Part shown: piece after piece, positions 19,068-27,696 of the stretch
How positions within the stretch are numbered: the first letter of the stretch is position 1
How the letters are laid out: each line of letters opens with the position of its first letter
Assembly (NCBI GenBank): GCA_016787575.1
Contig: JAEUUO010000009.1
Location: 124,001 to 188,000, forward strand
Reading direction: 5' to 3'
Length of the DNA: 64,000 nucleotides
DNA from: Saprospiraceae bacterium
GTDB lineage: Bacteria > Bacteroidota > Bacteroidia > Chitinophagales > Saprospiraceae
Made by a program: the position numbers and the translations under genes
Notes under the pieces: model-generated
What the model was told of the DNA's origin: nothing
What the model saw: the letters and a program-made list of their open reading frames with translations, nothing else
Database searches by the model: none

Positions 19068-19191
19068 TAAATTTAATTGATTTTACTTGTTTTTTAATAA
19101 GGTAATACTAAGCGGGATGATAAAATCAGGGTAAAAACTTAGATTCCCTGTAATTTTATTTAACCTAAACTTAATAGCTATCTAGTATATT

Positions 19192-21597
19192 ATGATAAAT
19201 AAATTACACCGTCAAATTAATTGGACTGTTATCCTAAATTATCGAAACAGAGTTTATGGCATCCTTATACTGTTGCTATTAAGTGTTTCCGAAATATCCG
19301 CTCAATCAAAAGGAGTTATTCAAATTAATAGGGCAGCTGAACTCAAACCAACGAATACATTTGCAGTAATTGTTGGAATATCAGATTATCAGAATTCTCA
19401 AATTCCGGATTTGAAGTATGCCGATAGAGACGCATTGTCTTTTGCTCACTATCTGCAATCAGCTGCTGCAGGAAAAATTAAGGAACAGCATATTAGATTG
19501 TTGCTTAATGAACAGGCTACGATGGCACATTTTGCTGTGGCGCTGGATTGGTTGTGGGAAGTTTGTAAACCTGGAGATCAAGTTATAATTTATTTCTCTG
19601 GCCATGGGGACGTGGAGCGTAGAAGCATAACCCAACCTGGATTTCTTTTGTGTTGGGATTCTCCAGCAAATGTTTATATGTCTGGAGGTGCATTTTCACT
19701 TTATATGTTGCAGGAAATTATTTCAACCCTGTCATTAAAAAATCAAACCCAAACCATAGCCATTATTGATGCCTGTAGAAGTGGAAAACTAGCAGGTTCC
19801 ACAATTAATGGCAGTCAATTGACAAATTTAAATCTTGCTAAGCAATATGCTAATGAAATTAAAATCCTTTCATGTCAACCTGATGAATACAGTATTGAAG
19901 GTGAGCAATGGGGCGGAGGTCGAGGCGCATTTAGTTATCACTTGATAAATGGGCTTTGTGGTTTGGCTGATGAAAATGAAGACTTAGAAATTAGTTCTTA
20001 TGAATTAGGGAGGTATTTGGAAGATCATGTCAAAAAAGACGTTGCACCAATTAGGCAAATTCCGATGCTGATGGGCTCAAAGGATTATACCTTATCCAAA
20101 GTATTTAAAAATATTGTTGATTCAATAAATTCTAATAATTCAAATAATCTGGTTCTGTTTTCAGGAATAGATTCTCGGAGTATTGATTATTTGGTTGAAG
20201 CTAATTCCGATACAGCTCTTTATAATACCTATAAAAATTTTAATAAATGTTTGAAAGCTAAAACATTTTTATTGCCTGAGAAGAATTGTGCTGATTATTA
20301 TTATTTGCAATTGCTTAATTCTGAAAAACTTAAATCGTTGCATAGCACATTGACCAGAAATTATGCAGCTGCACTCCAGGACGAAGCACAACAATTTATT
20401 AATAATATATTGCAATCCGATATTGTAGAACTTACATTAAGTAAAAAAATCAGAATCGAAAAAAGTAGGCTTAATCGGACCTACCTTGAACGGAGTATCC
20501 AATTATTAGGAAACAAACATTACTTGTATCCATCTTTGGTGTCCCGAATTTATTATTTTAAGGCCTTTGAACTTTTATATCACAGCAATAATCCTAATGC
20601 CCAACTCGGTTCCCAGATAAATGACTATTTACGAAATGCACTGAGTTATCAGAGTGAAATGCCATTATATTATTATTCATTAGGTTTAAACTATTCTCTG
20701 CATTTAAAAAATCTGGATTCTTGCATTTACTATTTCAATAATTCAATTAGGTTGGCTCCTAGTTGGATGCTACCTAAAATCATTCTTCCAACTGTATTGT
20801 ATACTTATTTTAATAAAGATTCTATTTCATTAGTTTATTTTAGTGAAGTAATGAATAAATTATCTAACGAAGCTCCTTTTTTAAATGGTCTTGGACTTTT
20901 TTATTCAACTAGAAAAAATTATAAGGAAGCTGAATTCTATCTGAGTAAAGCACATTTAATTGATTCAGCTTACGTAGATCCGTTAGACAATCTTTCATGT
21001 CTTTATTATGGCCTAGGAAATTATAAAGAGGCTTTAGTTTGGGCAGAGAAAGCGCTTAATAAGGATTCGTTAAGGGTGCAAACACTCTATAATTTAGGTA
21101 ATATCTACTATAAATTAAAGCAATTTTTAACCTCAGAACAATTTTACTTAAAAGCTTTACAGCAAGATAGTTTTTATATTTATACTTATAGTGGACTTTC
21201 AAATTTATATATCCAAATGAAAAGATTTGATGATGCTGAAAGTTTTCTTTTAAAAGGCGAATTATTAGACACAACCAATAGTTATATCCATCTTAATTTG
21301 GGAAATGTGTATTATTTTAAAAATAAAGTCGAACTGGCCATAAAACATTGGAAAATTAGTTCTCAAAATACAAACATTGATTATAGATCGTCTTTTAACC
21401 TGGCCTGTGTTTTTAGTGTTAGAAATGAGTTAAATGAGGCTCTTGTCTATTTAGAAAAAGCCATTCAACTAGGTGCTCCATACAATGAAATTATTAACGA
21501 CAGTGATTTAACTAACTTAAAAGCAGATAATTCTACCTGGGAAAACCTACTAAATAATTATTTTAATGCAGACGGAACTAAGAAATTATTAAAATAG
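19192..21597 (+). CDS. Caspase-family (peptidase C14) protein with C-terminal TPRs
   Basis: An 801-residue protein. A basic N-terminus and a hydrophobic stretch (residues about 20-38, VYGILILLLLSVSEISAQ) suggest export. The caspase-like p20 domain spans about 53-290. It begins FAVIVGISDYQNSQIPDLKYADRDA and has catalytic His in YFSGHGD (H138) and Cys in DACRSG (C195), the canonical dyad. TPR repeats fill about 470-790 (PLDNLSCLYYGLGNYKEALVW). Enzymes of this type are cysteine proteases cleaving after basic or acidic residues; TPRs recruit partners. It is the second caspase-fold protease in the window. There is no obvious adjacent substrate, and the small secreted protein upstream is the nearest candidate. 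Confidence 0.92.
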   Translation: MINKLHRQINWTVILNYRNRVYGILILLLLSVSEISAQSKGVIQINRAAELKPTNTFAVIVGISDYQNSQIPDLKYADRDALSFAHYLQSAAAGKIKEQHIRLLLNEQATMAHFAVALDWLWEVCKPGDQVIIYFSGHGDVERRSITQPGFLLCWDSPANVYMSGGAFSLYMLQEIISTLSLKNQTQTIAIIDACRSGKLAGSTINGSQLTNLNLAKQYANEIKILSCQPDEYSIEGEQWGGGRGAFSYHLINGLCGLADENEDLEISSYELGRYLEDHVKKDVAPIRQIPMLMGSKDYTLSKVFKNIVDSINSNNSNNLVLFSGIDSRSIDYLVEANSDTALYNTYKNFNKCLKAKTFLLPEKNCADYYYLQLLNSEKLKSLHSTLTRNYAAALQDEAQQFINNILQSDIVELTLSKKIRIEKSRLNRTYLERSIQLLGNKHYLYPSLVSRIYYFKAFELLYHSNNPNAQLGSQINDYLRNALSYQSEMPLYYYSLGLNYSLHLKNLDSCIYYFNNSIRLAPSWMLPKIILPTVLYTYFNKDSISLVYFSEVMNKLSNEAPFLNGLGLFYSTRKNYKEAEFYLSKAHLIDSAYVDPLDNLSCLYYGLGNYKEALVWAEKALNKDSLRVQTLYNLGNIYYKLKQFLTSEQFYLKALQQDSFYIYTYSGLSNLYIQMKRFDDAESFLLKGELLDTTNSYIHLNLGNVYYFKNKVELAIKHWKISSQNTNIDYRSSFNLACVFSVRNELNEALVYLEKAIQLGAPYNEIINDSDLTNLKADNSTWENLLNNYFNADGTKKLLK

Positions 21598-21642
21598 CAT
21601 TTCGAATGATTTGCTAACTTAATTAATTTTGGATTCACCCCA

Positions 21643-22353
21643 TCACCCCCTAAACTTCTCAATAAATTTCACCAATTTATTTACTTCATAACTACTTAGG
21701 TCCATCGTTGATCCACCCCGATTGGTATAAATTCTGAATTTTAAGTCTCGTGTATTTAAGATGCGTTTGATATCTTCTGAGTTTAATTTAAAATAAATAC
21801 TTACCTGGCGAAAGGGACTTGTTTCAATAGTGGTATGTGTTGTAGGTACTGATACAATTACAGATTGAGTCGTTGACGGGATGGTCACGGTACTTGATTC
21901 TCCTTTAGAATTCATTACAGTTTCAGTTGAACTGGGAGTTGTTACCGATACATTTTCTAAACTTGAGCCTGTAGTTTTATTTGAAATGGTTTGGGTTCCG
22001 TATAAATTTTCAATCTTCATGGCTGTTAATTTAACGACTGAAGAATCTGTTTTATAATAGAATTCATCAAGGATTGTATACTCTTCTGGTCTTAGCATAA
22101 ACTCAAATCTCAACAGCAGGGAATCTTTGATTGTATCATTGTTTTCAAGATAACATTTTAATTTGACATATCTTCCAAACCTTCTGTTTTCAGATGATTC
22201 ATCATCATCCATTGTAATATTCTCAATGAAAAAGACCAAAGCTTTGCTATATCTAAATTCATCTTCAACCACATAATGATTTCTTTGGCTGTTTAAAGTT
22301 GTATTGAAAAGAATGAGCATGGATGCACCAAGCAGAAGTGTGATTACTTTCAT
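21643..22353 (-). CDS. Exported protein of unknown function with a Ser/Thr-rich linker
   Basis: A 236-residue protein with a signal peptide (MKVITLLLGASMLILF, cleavage near TLNSQ). Two beta-rich parts are separated by a Ser/Thr-rich low-complexity stretch at about 125-180 (VSVTTPSSTETVMNSKGE, TVTIPSTTQSVIVSVPTT). The C-terminal part (VSIYFKLNSEDIKRILNT) is conserved-looking but I cannot assign it. The gene is convergent with the caspase gene, with 45 bases between the stops, and divergent from the patatin/TIR operon. Confidence 0.75.
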   Translation of the reverse strand: MKVITLLLGASMLILFNTTLNSQRNHYVVEDEFRYSKALVFFIENITMDDDESSENRRFGRYVKLKCYLENNDTIKDSLLLRFEFMLRPEEYTILDEFYYKTDSSVVKLTAMKIENLYGTQTISNKTTGSSLENVSVTTPSSTETVMNSKGESSTVTIPSTTQSVIVSVPTTHTTIETSPFRQVSIYFKLNSEDIKRILNTRDLKFRIYTNRGGSTMDLSSYEVNKLVKFIEKFRG

Positions 22354-22717
22354 ATAGAATGGCTTTATGGTTAAAATTGCAAAAACTGCTAAAGATTATC
22401 AGGTCTTAAGTCAAAATTTTAAATGGAATCACGGAAATTCATTCTATAGTTCATTGCCTTTGATTTTAAATATTCACTGTGAATTTAAAAAGAATTTGAA
22501 GGTTGTATTAAGCTATAAAAAAATGCTGTGTTAAAAAATAGTTATAAATTGACAAATATTCTTAATAACTTGGGCTCAATTCCAGGAGTTCTATCCGTTT
22601 ATCCAGGTTCTGATAAAGAGAATTTTACATTATTCAAAGCTTTGGCTGATGAACATGTAGCCAAATTGGATATATACAGAAAGCCCAAGCTTATTTTATT
22701 TAAAAAATTACTGCTTT
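22354..22717. other. Intergenic region with two weak overlapping reading frames
   Basis: About 360 bp upstream of the patatin/TIR operon. One open frame starts at ATG 22367 and ends at 22534 (55 codons). Another starts at GTG 22528 and runs in a different frame to 22791, with fairly normal amino-acid composition (LGSIPGVLSVYPGSDKENF). Neither has a recognisable domain. They could be a small gene or the remains of a frameshifted one. The region must also hold the operon promoter, which I could not place. Confidence 0.35.
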
Positions 22718-23722
22718 ATGCTGACGTGTTTGCGTTTTTTAATAGGATTTTTTCCGGTACTGCTTTTAGCTCAGGAGCGACTCGGTTTTAATAATTTATA
22801 TTTGAACATTGGTACCACTATTAACCTCTATTACCGTGGCGGAACGAATTTTCCGGGTATAAAAGCCTTTGTGGGAGTTGGTGGCATCAAGCAGATCGAT
22901 TCCAAATACGGCAATTACATGATGTCTGTTGGGATGAATGTTGGGATTTATAATAAATCCCTTGGCAATAGCCTGATTTTACTAAAGCAGGATAACCAAA
23001 TTGACTTCACTTCCAGTTTGTTTTTTGGTCCGGCTTCCAGTCATATCAATGAGAAATTTCCACTTTATAAAAATCTACGAACAATTAATAATTTACCATT
23101 TTATAATCTGAGGTTTGGAAATGAAGGCCTCGCCATGTTGGGGGTTAATTTTATTATGAATAACCACATTCGACATCAAACCGTTGGAGCGATTGTATTG
23201 AATTATAAAAATGTAAGTATCAATTATTACAACGATGGGGGTATGCCCCTTAACCTATTGGGATTAGGGGATAGTTTTGACCGATGGTGGACAGGAGGCG
23301 GTGGGATTTATTACCATTCCACTCAAAAGAATAATTTATTTGAATTGACCTTCGACCAATTTACCGGTTACGAACGCCAGTATTTTGAATTGGCAAGCCG
23401 ATTGGGAATGGATGTGCAGGATTACAGCATTTTCTCCGATATAAAGCCTGATACCATTGGTACTCGTTACAATGTTTCAGGATTTAGAAGTGGCAATAAT
23501 TACAATTCTTCATCGTATTCCTTGCGTTGTTTTATCAACGAGTCTCTAGCTATCAATGTTGGAGTTATAGGTTCGTTAAGGGGCAATAATCCAGAGGGCG
23601 AGCGACTTTGGGGTGTACAGGATCTTATTCACAATGCTATGAAAATTGCAATTCATCCAAATTTTGATGCCAATCGGATAATGGTTGGAATGACGTTTAA
23701 TCACTTTAATCCTATAAAATAA
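22718..23722 (+). CDS. Exported beta-rich protein, possibly polymorphic-toxin-type-23-like
   Basis: A 334-residue protein with a signal peptide (LIGFFPVLLLAQE). The remainder is Gly/Asn/aromatic-rich and beta-like (NLYLNIGTTINLYYRGG, ITVNYYNDGG-like SINYYNDGGMPLNLLG). The block GDSFDRWWTGGGGIYY resembles the central motif of Bacteroidota proteins annotated as polymorphic toxin type 23. That label is from memory and tentative, and an outer-membrane beta-barrel is an equally fair reading. The start at 22718 is chosen because it alone gives a signal peptide. The stop overlaps the next start by one base. It is the first gene of a six-gene operon with patatin and TIR proteins. Confidence 0.6.
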   Translation: MLTCLRFLIGFFPVLLLAQERLGFNNLYLNIGTTINLYYRGGTNFPGIKAFVGVGGIKQIDSKYGNYMMSVGMNVGIYNKSLGNSLILLKQDNQIDFTSSLFFGPASSHINEKFPLYKNLRTINNLPFYNLRFGNEGLAMLGVNFIMNNHIRHQTVGAIVLNYKNVSINYYNDGGMPLNLLGLGDSFDRWWTGGGGIYYHSTQKNNLFELTFDQFTGYERQYFELASRLGMDVQDYSIFSDIKPDTIGTRYNVSGFRSGNNYNSSSYSLRCFINESLAINVGVIGSLRGNNPEGERLWGVQDLIHNAMKIAIHPNFDANRIMVGMTFNHFNPIK

Positions 23723-24444
23723 TGTATAAGTATCTCATACTCCTGGTGGTGCTTTGCTCTTGCTCTCGAAAATATCACAGGGTGGAAAATTTATCAGAAA
23801 AACTGGAGCAGTATGTTCATCGTTGTTCGCCAAATGATTCTTTTTCAAAATTTGAAATGAATCTAATCCCCTATACTTTTTATAGAAATAAAGTATCCGA
23901 AAAAGTAATGATGACTGAAAATTCAAGACTTCATGATTTGGATATTTATTTGATAAAAGATACCACCAGTATAAAACATCAGCGATTTTTATTTTTTATT
24001 CCTTTTGTAAATGATAGCATCCCAGCATTAAACCACGAGGTTTATTTCTTTTCCATAAAGGGACTATCAGACACACCAGATCGGAATCAAGTGAATCGGT
24101 TTGAATTGTTGAAAATTTATAAGGGAAAAATAAGTTTAATTGATATTCGGAAAATAGCTAAAGATACCAGTGAGAGCATTTTTAAACTTTATATTTCTGC
24201 TGGCGCTGATATTTCCTGTTTAAAGGATTTTAATAAGCAGATGAATTCAAACTTACAAACCTGTGATCCAAACGAATGTAAAAAAAATAAGAATAATTTT
24301 GAAGTGTTTATAAGTAGAAAGAAGGATGTATTGAAAGTGCATGCTTTAATTGATTACGGAAATAAGCATCGCGACAATCTGAAATCTACGGTATATGATT
24401 TTAATGAAATGTATAGAGAAGTACTTTTTTTTATTAAAAAATAA
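23722..24444 (+). CDS. Lipoprotein of unknown function in the patatin/TIR operon
   Basis: A 240-residue protein beginning MYKYLILLVVLCSCSRK. The lipobox places the lipidated Cys at residue 12 or 14, so it is expected to be membrane-anchored in the envelope. The rest is mixed alpha/beta, Lys-rich, with no recognised domain. It ends in YREVLFFIKK. Its ATG overlaps the stop of the preceding gene (TAATG), and 11 bases separate it from the patatin gene. Co-transcription suggests it works with the exported protein before it, perhaps as envelope sensor or receptor for the downstream effectors (inference). Confidence 0.72.
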   Translation: MYKYLILLVVLCSCSRKYHRVENLSEKLEQYVHRCSPNDSFSKFEMNLIPYTFYRNKVSEKVMMTENSRLHDLDIYLIKDTTSIKHQRFLFFIPFVNDSIPALNHEVYFFSIKGLSDTPDRNQVNRFELLKIYKGKISLIDIRKIAKDTSESIFKLYISAGADISCLKDFNKQMNSNLQTCDPNECKKNKNNFEVFISRKKDVLKVHALIDYGNKHRDNLKSTVYDFNEMYREVLFFIKK

Positions 24445-24455
24445 AACACAGTGTC

Positions 24456-25625
24456 ATGCCATTTCAAGTTAAAAATCTTCAACAAAAATTAGATGCCGAT
24501 TCCGGTGTCAAAAGGATCCTCGCATTAGATGGAGGCGGTGTTCGCGGAATTCTTACCCTGGGTTTTTTGGAGAAAATTGAGACTTTGCTTCGCAAACGTT
24601 ATGATAAACCAGATTTGGTATTAAGCGATTATTATGATTTGATGGGCGGAACCAGCACAGGAGCAATTATGGCAACCGGTCTTGCATTGGGCATGGAAGT
24701 TAAGCAAATCATTCAGTTGTATTTAGATTTGGGGGAGGTTATTTTTGGTAAACGGAGTTACTCTATTATTCCTAGAGATTGGACCGGTTTTAGAGCAATT
24801 TTTAAAGAAAATTACAATTCAGAAAATCTGGAGAAGCAATTACAAAGTACATTTGGTGAAATTGTATTTGGAGATACACAGGCCATAAAATGTGGATTGG
24901 CTATCAATACCAAACGAGCAGACACTTATAGTTTGTGGACTTTTGCAAATCACCCAGATGGCGTTTATTATAAAGCGAATAAAGACATCAAATTGTGGGA
25001 ATTGTGCAGAGCGAGTTCAGCGGCTCCTTATTATTTTAAACCCAAACAACTTCCCATTAAAACACGCACCGGCAAAGCAGTTAAATCTGGATTTGTAGAT
25101 GGTGGAGTTAGTTTAGCTAATAATCCGGTATTTCAACTATTTCTAACTGCTACCGTACCTAGCTTTGGTTTTAATTGGGTTTCGGGTGAAGATAAATTAT
25201 TTATGACTTCATTAGGAACCGGAAATGGCTTGTTGATTGAAGATCCGGAAAACCTGGTTAATTCACGTGCAGTTGCATGGGCTTCTAAGTTGCCCAATCT
25301 TTTTATGATTGATGCTTTGGAGATGAATCAAATTGTATTGCAATACTTTGGTAAAAATCATGGCCCTGCAGATTTTATTGATAATCAATTTGGAAAATTG
25401 GAAGAGCTTAAGTTTTTAAAGGAAAAATTATTCAGTTTTACCAGGCACAATGTCCGATTGACTCAAGATGCTTTGTCAGCTTTGGGTTTTAAATTTGATT
25501 TGAATAAAGTTCGCTCAATTGCAGAGATGGACCATTATGAAAATATTCCGGATTTATTGGCTATAGGTCGAAAAGCATCTGAGCAATTTACTGAAACCAA
25601 TTTACCGACTTCATTTGATTTGTAG
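24456..25625 (+). CDS. Patatin-like phospholipase
   Basis: A 389-residue serine lipid hydrolase. The oxyanion loop is DGGGVRG (residues 25-31), the nucleophile elbow is GTSTG with S67, and the catalytic Asp is D215 in DGG (FVDGGVSLANNP). All three patatin signatures are intact and the length is typical. There is no signal peptide or membrane segment, so it should act on the cytoplasmic face of the membrane, releasing fatty acids from phospholipids. Patatins are common effectors in bacterial abortive-infection systems (for example CapV of CBASS). Here it sits three bases upstream of a TIR membrane protein, and no cyclic-nucleotide synthase is present. Housekeeping lipid turnover remains possible. 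Confidence 0.93.
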   Translation: MPFQVKNLQQKLDADSGVKRILALDGGGVRGILTLGFLEKIETLLRKRYDKPDLVLSDYYDLMGGTSTGAIMATGLALGMEVKQIIQLYLDLGEVIFGKRSYSIIPRDWTGFRAIFKENYNSENLEKQLQSTFGEIVFGDTQAIKCGLAINTKRADTYSLWTFANHPDGVYYKANKDIKLWELCRASSAAPYYFKPKQLPIKTRTGKAVKSGFVDGGVSLANNPVFQLFLTATVPSFGFNWVSGEDKLFMTSLGTGNGLLIEDPENLVNSRAVAWASKLPNLFMIDALEMNQIVLQYFGKNHGPADFIDNQFGKLEELKFLKEKLFSFTRHNVRLTQDALSALGFKFDLNKVRSIAEMDHYENIPDLLAIGRKASEQFTETNLPTSFDL

Positions 25626-25628
25626 TGT

Positions 25629-26285
25629 ATGAAGAAAATATATTTTTCTTATTCTGATAAACCGGAAGATCAAAGCCTGTATAAAGATCTAAACAATCAC
25701 CTGCAACAATATAAACGCAAGGGATGGATTGAAATTTACGACGAACAGGAATTATTTAAACAAAATGGAGACCTCACTAAAAATGAGGAATTTTTAAAAT
25801 TGTCTGATTTAACCATTCCATTAATAAGTATTGATTATTTAAACAACGATGAATGTTTAAAAATTTTAAAATTGGCGGATTCAAGGCAAATTAAAATTGT
25901 ACCGATATTATTAAGAGAATGCGACTGGACTGCAGATGATATATTAAAAAAATACAGCGACGAAGTACTTCCTGAAGAAAAAAAATCAATAGAACATTTG
26001 AGTAAAACCTTACCTGACAAGCAAACTATATTTAAGGAAATAGGTGACGAGATCAAGTGTTTTATTTTTCCTGAATTGCATTCTGTTAAAATAGCGAATT
26101 CAGGCAAAAGTTTTTATTGGTTGATTGCCAGTTTTGTTATGCTAATTGGAATACTTGCTTCTCTTTATATCTATACAAAAACACATGAACTGCTTTTGGC
26201 TTTTTTAAGTTTACTGCTATTTACACTGATTGCATTGATGTCGGTTAAGAATGTTTTATTTCCAACTAAATTGTCAACTATTTAA
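25629..26285 (+). CDS. TIR-like domain protein with C-terminal membrane helices
   Basis: A 218-residue protein. Residues 1-155 have the TIR fold pattern: KIYFSYSDKPEDQ (beta A), IEIYDEQELF (BB-loop region), LSDLTIPLISIDYL (beta D) and IKIVPILLRECDW. The candidate catalytic Glu is E75 (NNDECLK), but the usual Trp/Cys context before it is absent and the alpha-C region is about five residues shorter than in the TIR gene at 27167. It may therefore be a structural or weakly active TIR. Two membrane helices fill about 163-212. It follows the patatin gene by three bases and precedes a membrane coiled-coil gene by nine. Confidence 0.8.
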   Translation: MKKIYFSYSDKPEDQSLYKDLNNHLQQYKRKGWIEIYDEQELFKQNGDLTKNEEFLKLSDLTIPLISIDYLNNDECLKILKLADSRQIKIVPILLRECDWTADDILKKYSDEVLPEEKKSIEHLSKTLPDKQTIFKEIGDEIKCFIFPELHSVKIANSGKSFYWLIASFVMLIGILASLYIYTKTHELLLAFLSLLLFTLIALMSVKNVLFPTKLSTI

Positions 26286-26294
26286 TTTAAGATT

Positions 26295-27170
26295 ATGAGT
26301 TCAGAGTTTAAGGAAAGGAATCTGCAAAGTATTCGAGTTTTAGAAAGTCTTTTGGAAAATGAAAAAAAATCTAAGATTTACACGATTATCGTGGTAGTTG
26401 GATTTTGTATTTTAGGAGGACTCATTCTTTATTTAGGATTGGAGTTATCCAGTAAAGCTAATGAACTCAAGAAGCAATTGCATGAAAAAGAAGCTTTGAT
26501 TGCTGAGAAAACAAATCTATTAGCTGAAAAGGAAAGCTTAATTGCAGAGCGGGATTCTGCATTGATTAGACTTGACAGTCTTCAAACCTCTTTGGTAAAT
26601 ACCAATAGTTTGCTTAGTCATACTGCGTTGGAGGCAGATTCCATCAAGCAGCAATCATTGAGTTTATTAACGCAAGTTCAACAACAATTTGATAAATTAA
26701 ACCAGGATTATGTCCAACTCCAAAAAAAGTATAAACTTGAAAGCAAACCTATTGATGAAGTAAATATTAAAGACCAGGTTCAGGTTATCGACAAATTGAA
26801 TAAAAAATATAAATGTTATATACAATACATGCCCGGCTTTGAAGGAGAAGCAAAACGAGCATATCAGGCACTTTATCAGAAGGATTGGTATAATCAATTT
26901 ATAGCTGAAAATGAGAAAATAGAAAATCAATCCTTCAATACCTATATTAAATATTTTGACAAGGCAGATCAAAAATTAGCCTATGAAATGTATCGAACCT
27001 TGATGAATGCTAAAATAGAAGTTTCCCGGGAGCCGGTTTTGGTAGAAACTCCTGGAGCTGCTAAAAAGTTTGAAGTATGGATTGGTAAGGCTCAACGGAA
27101 ATCAGTTGAAGATGTATTAAACAATCCGAGATATCAAAATAAGTTGAACCTTATGAATAAAAAACTATGA
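26295..27170 (+). CDS. Single-pass membrane protein with long coiled coil
   Basis: A 291-residue protein. Residues 28-49 form one transmembrane helix (IYTIIVVVGFCILGGLILYL). Residues about 52-155 are a coiled coil with clear internal repetition (EALIAEK, NLLAEKESLIAERDS). Residues about 165-291 form a charged helical domain of unknown family (KRAYQALYQKDWYNQFIAEN). It overlaps the following TIR gene by 4 bp (ATGA), indicating coupled translation. Topology suggests a membrane scaffold that oligomerises and could bring the TIR proteins and patatin together at the membrane (inference from operon and architecture). Confidence 0.8.
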   Translation: MSSEFKERNLQSIRVLESLLENEKKSKIYTIIVVVGFCILGGLILYLGLELSSKANELKKQLHEKEALIAEKTNLLAEKESLIAERDSALIRLDSLQTSLVNTNSLLSHTALEADSIKQQSLSLLTQVQQQFDKLNQDYVQLQKKYKLESKPIDEVNIKDQVQVIDKLNKKYKCYIQYMPGFEGEAKRAYQALYQKDWYNQFIAENEKIENQSFNTYIKYFDKADQKLAYEMYRTLMNAKIEVSREPVLVETPGAAKKFEVWIGKAQRKSVEDVLNNPRYQNKLNLMNKKL

Positions 27171-27634
27171 GTGCTTTAAAAGTTTTTATTTCGTATGCGC
27201 ATGAAGATGAACAGATTAAAAATCAACTTGATAAATTTTTAATTACTTTAAAACGTTCAAATAAAATTGAAGTATGGCAAGATCGGCAAATTATGGCCGG
27301 GGATGTATGGGATGATCTAATAAAACAGGAACTTACAACTGCAGATATAATTATCTTATTGGTTAGTATAGATTTTATTGCATCAGATTATATTTGGAGA
27401 AATGAATTGGAAATTGCAATGCAACGCCACGAAGCGGGCACTGCGCGGGTCATTCCGGTTATTGCCAGAGCTTGTGATTGGAGTGGGATGCCATTTAGAA
27501 AATTACAAGCGCTTCCTACTGGTGGAATTCCCATTGAGAATGCAATAAATTCTGATCAGGTGTATACAGAAATATCCAAAAGCATTCGGGAGGTGGTCGA
27601 TTATTATAATCAGAAAAAAGAGAAGGGAGTATAA
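27167..27634 (+). CDS. Soluble TIR-domain protein, probable NAD hydrolase
   Basis: A 155-residue protein that is one TIR domain. Motifs: KVFISYAHEDE (beta A), EVWQDRQIMAGDVW (BB loop), DIIILLVSIDFI (beta D), then W77-R-N-E80-L, the usual position of the catalytic Glu of NAD-degrading TIRs, and VIPVIARACDW. There is no fused sensor domain, so activation must come from partners in the operon. Its start overlaps the coiled-coil gene. Bacterial TIRs typically deplete NAD or make cyclic ADP-ribose signals; which applies here cannot be read from sequence. It is the last gene of the operon and is followed by a convergent desaturase. Confidence 0.9.
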   Translation: MSALKVFISYAHEDEQIKNQLDKFLITLKRSNKIEVWQDRQIMAGDVWDDLIKQELTTADIIILLVSIDFIASDYIWRNELEIAMQRHEAGTARVIPVIARACDWSGMPFRKLQALPTGGIPIENAINSDQVYTEISKSIREVVDYYNQKKEKGV

Positions 27635-27696
27635 TGGTTAATTGTAAATTATTAATGTACTTAATGAATTACAATTTACATTTAATAATTAACCAT
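27634..27696. terminator. Possible bidirectional terminator
   Basis: ATGGTTAATT (27634-27643) and AATTAACCAT (27687-27696) are perfect inverted arms between two convergent genes, with partial pairing inside. The stem is AT-rich and the long loop makes it weaker than a classical terminator. The right arm overlaps the last codons of the desaturase. Confidence 0.4.

Noticed and set aside
24456..27634. CBASS or Thoeris system
   Set aside because: Patatin and TIR effectors are there, but no CD-NTase, Cap2/Cap3, or ThsA homologue lies in the window, so a known type cannot be assigned.
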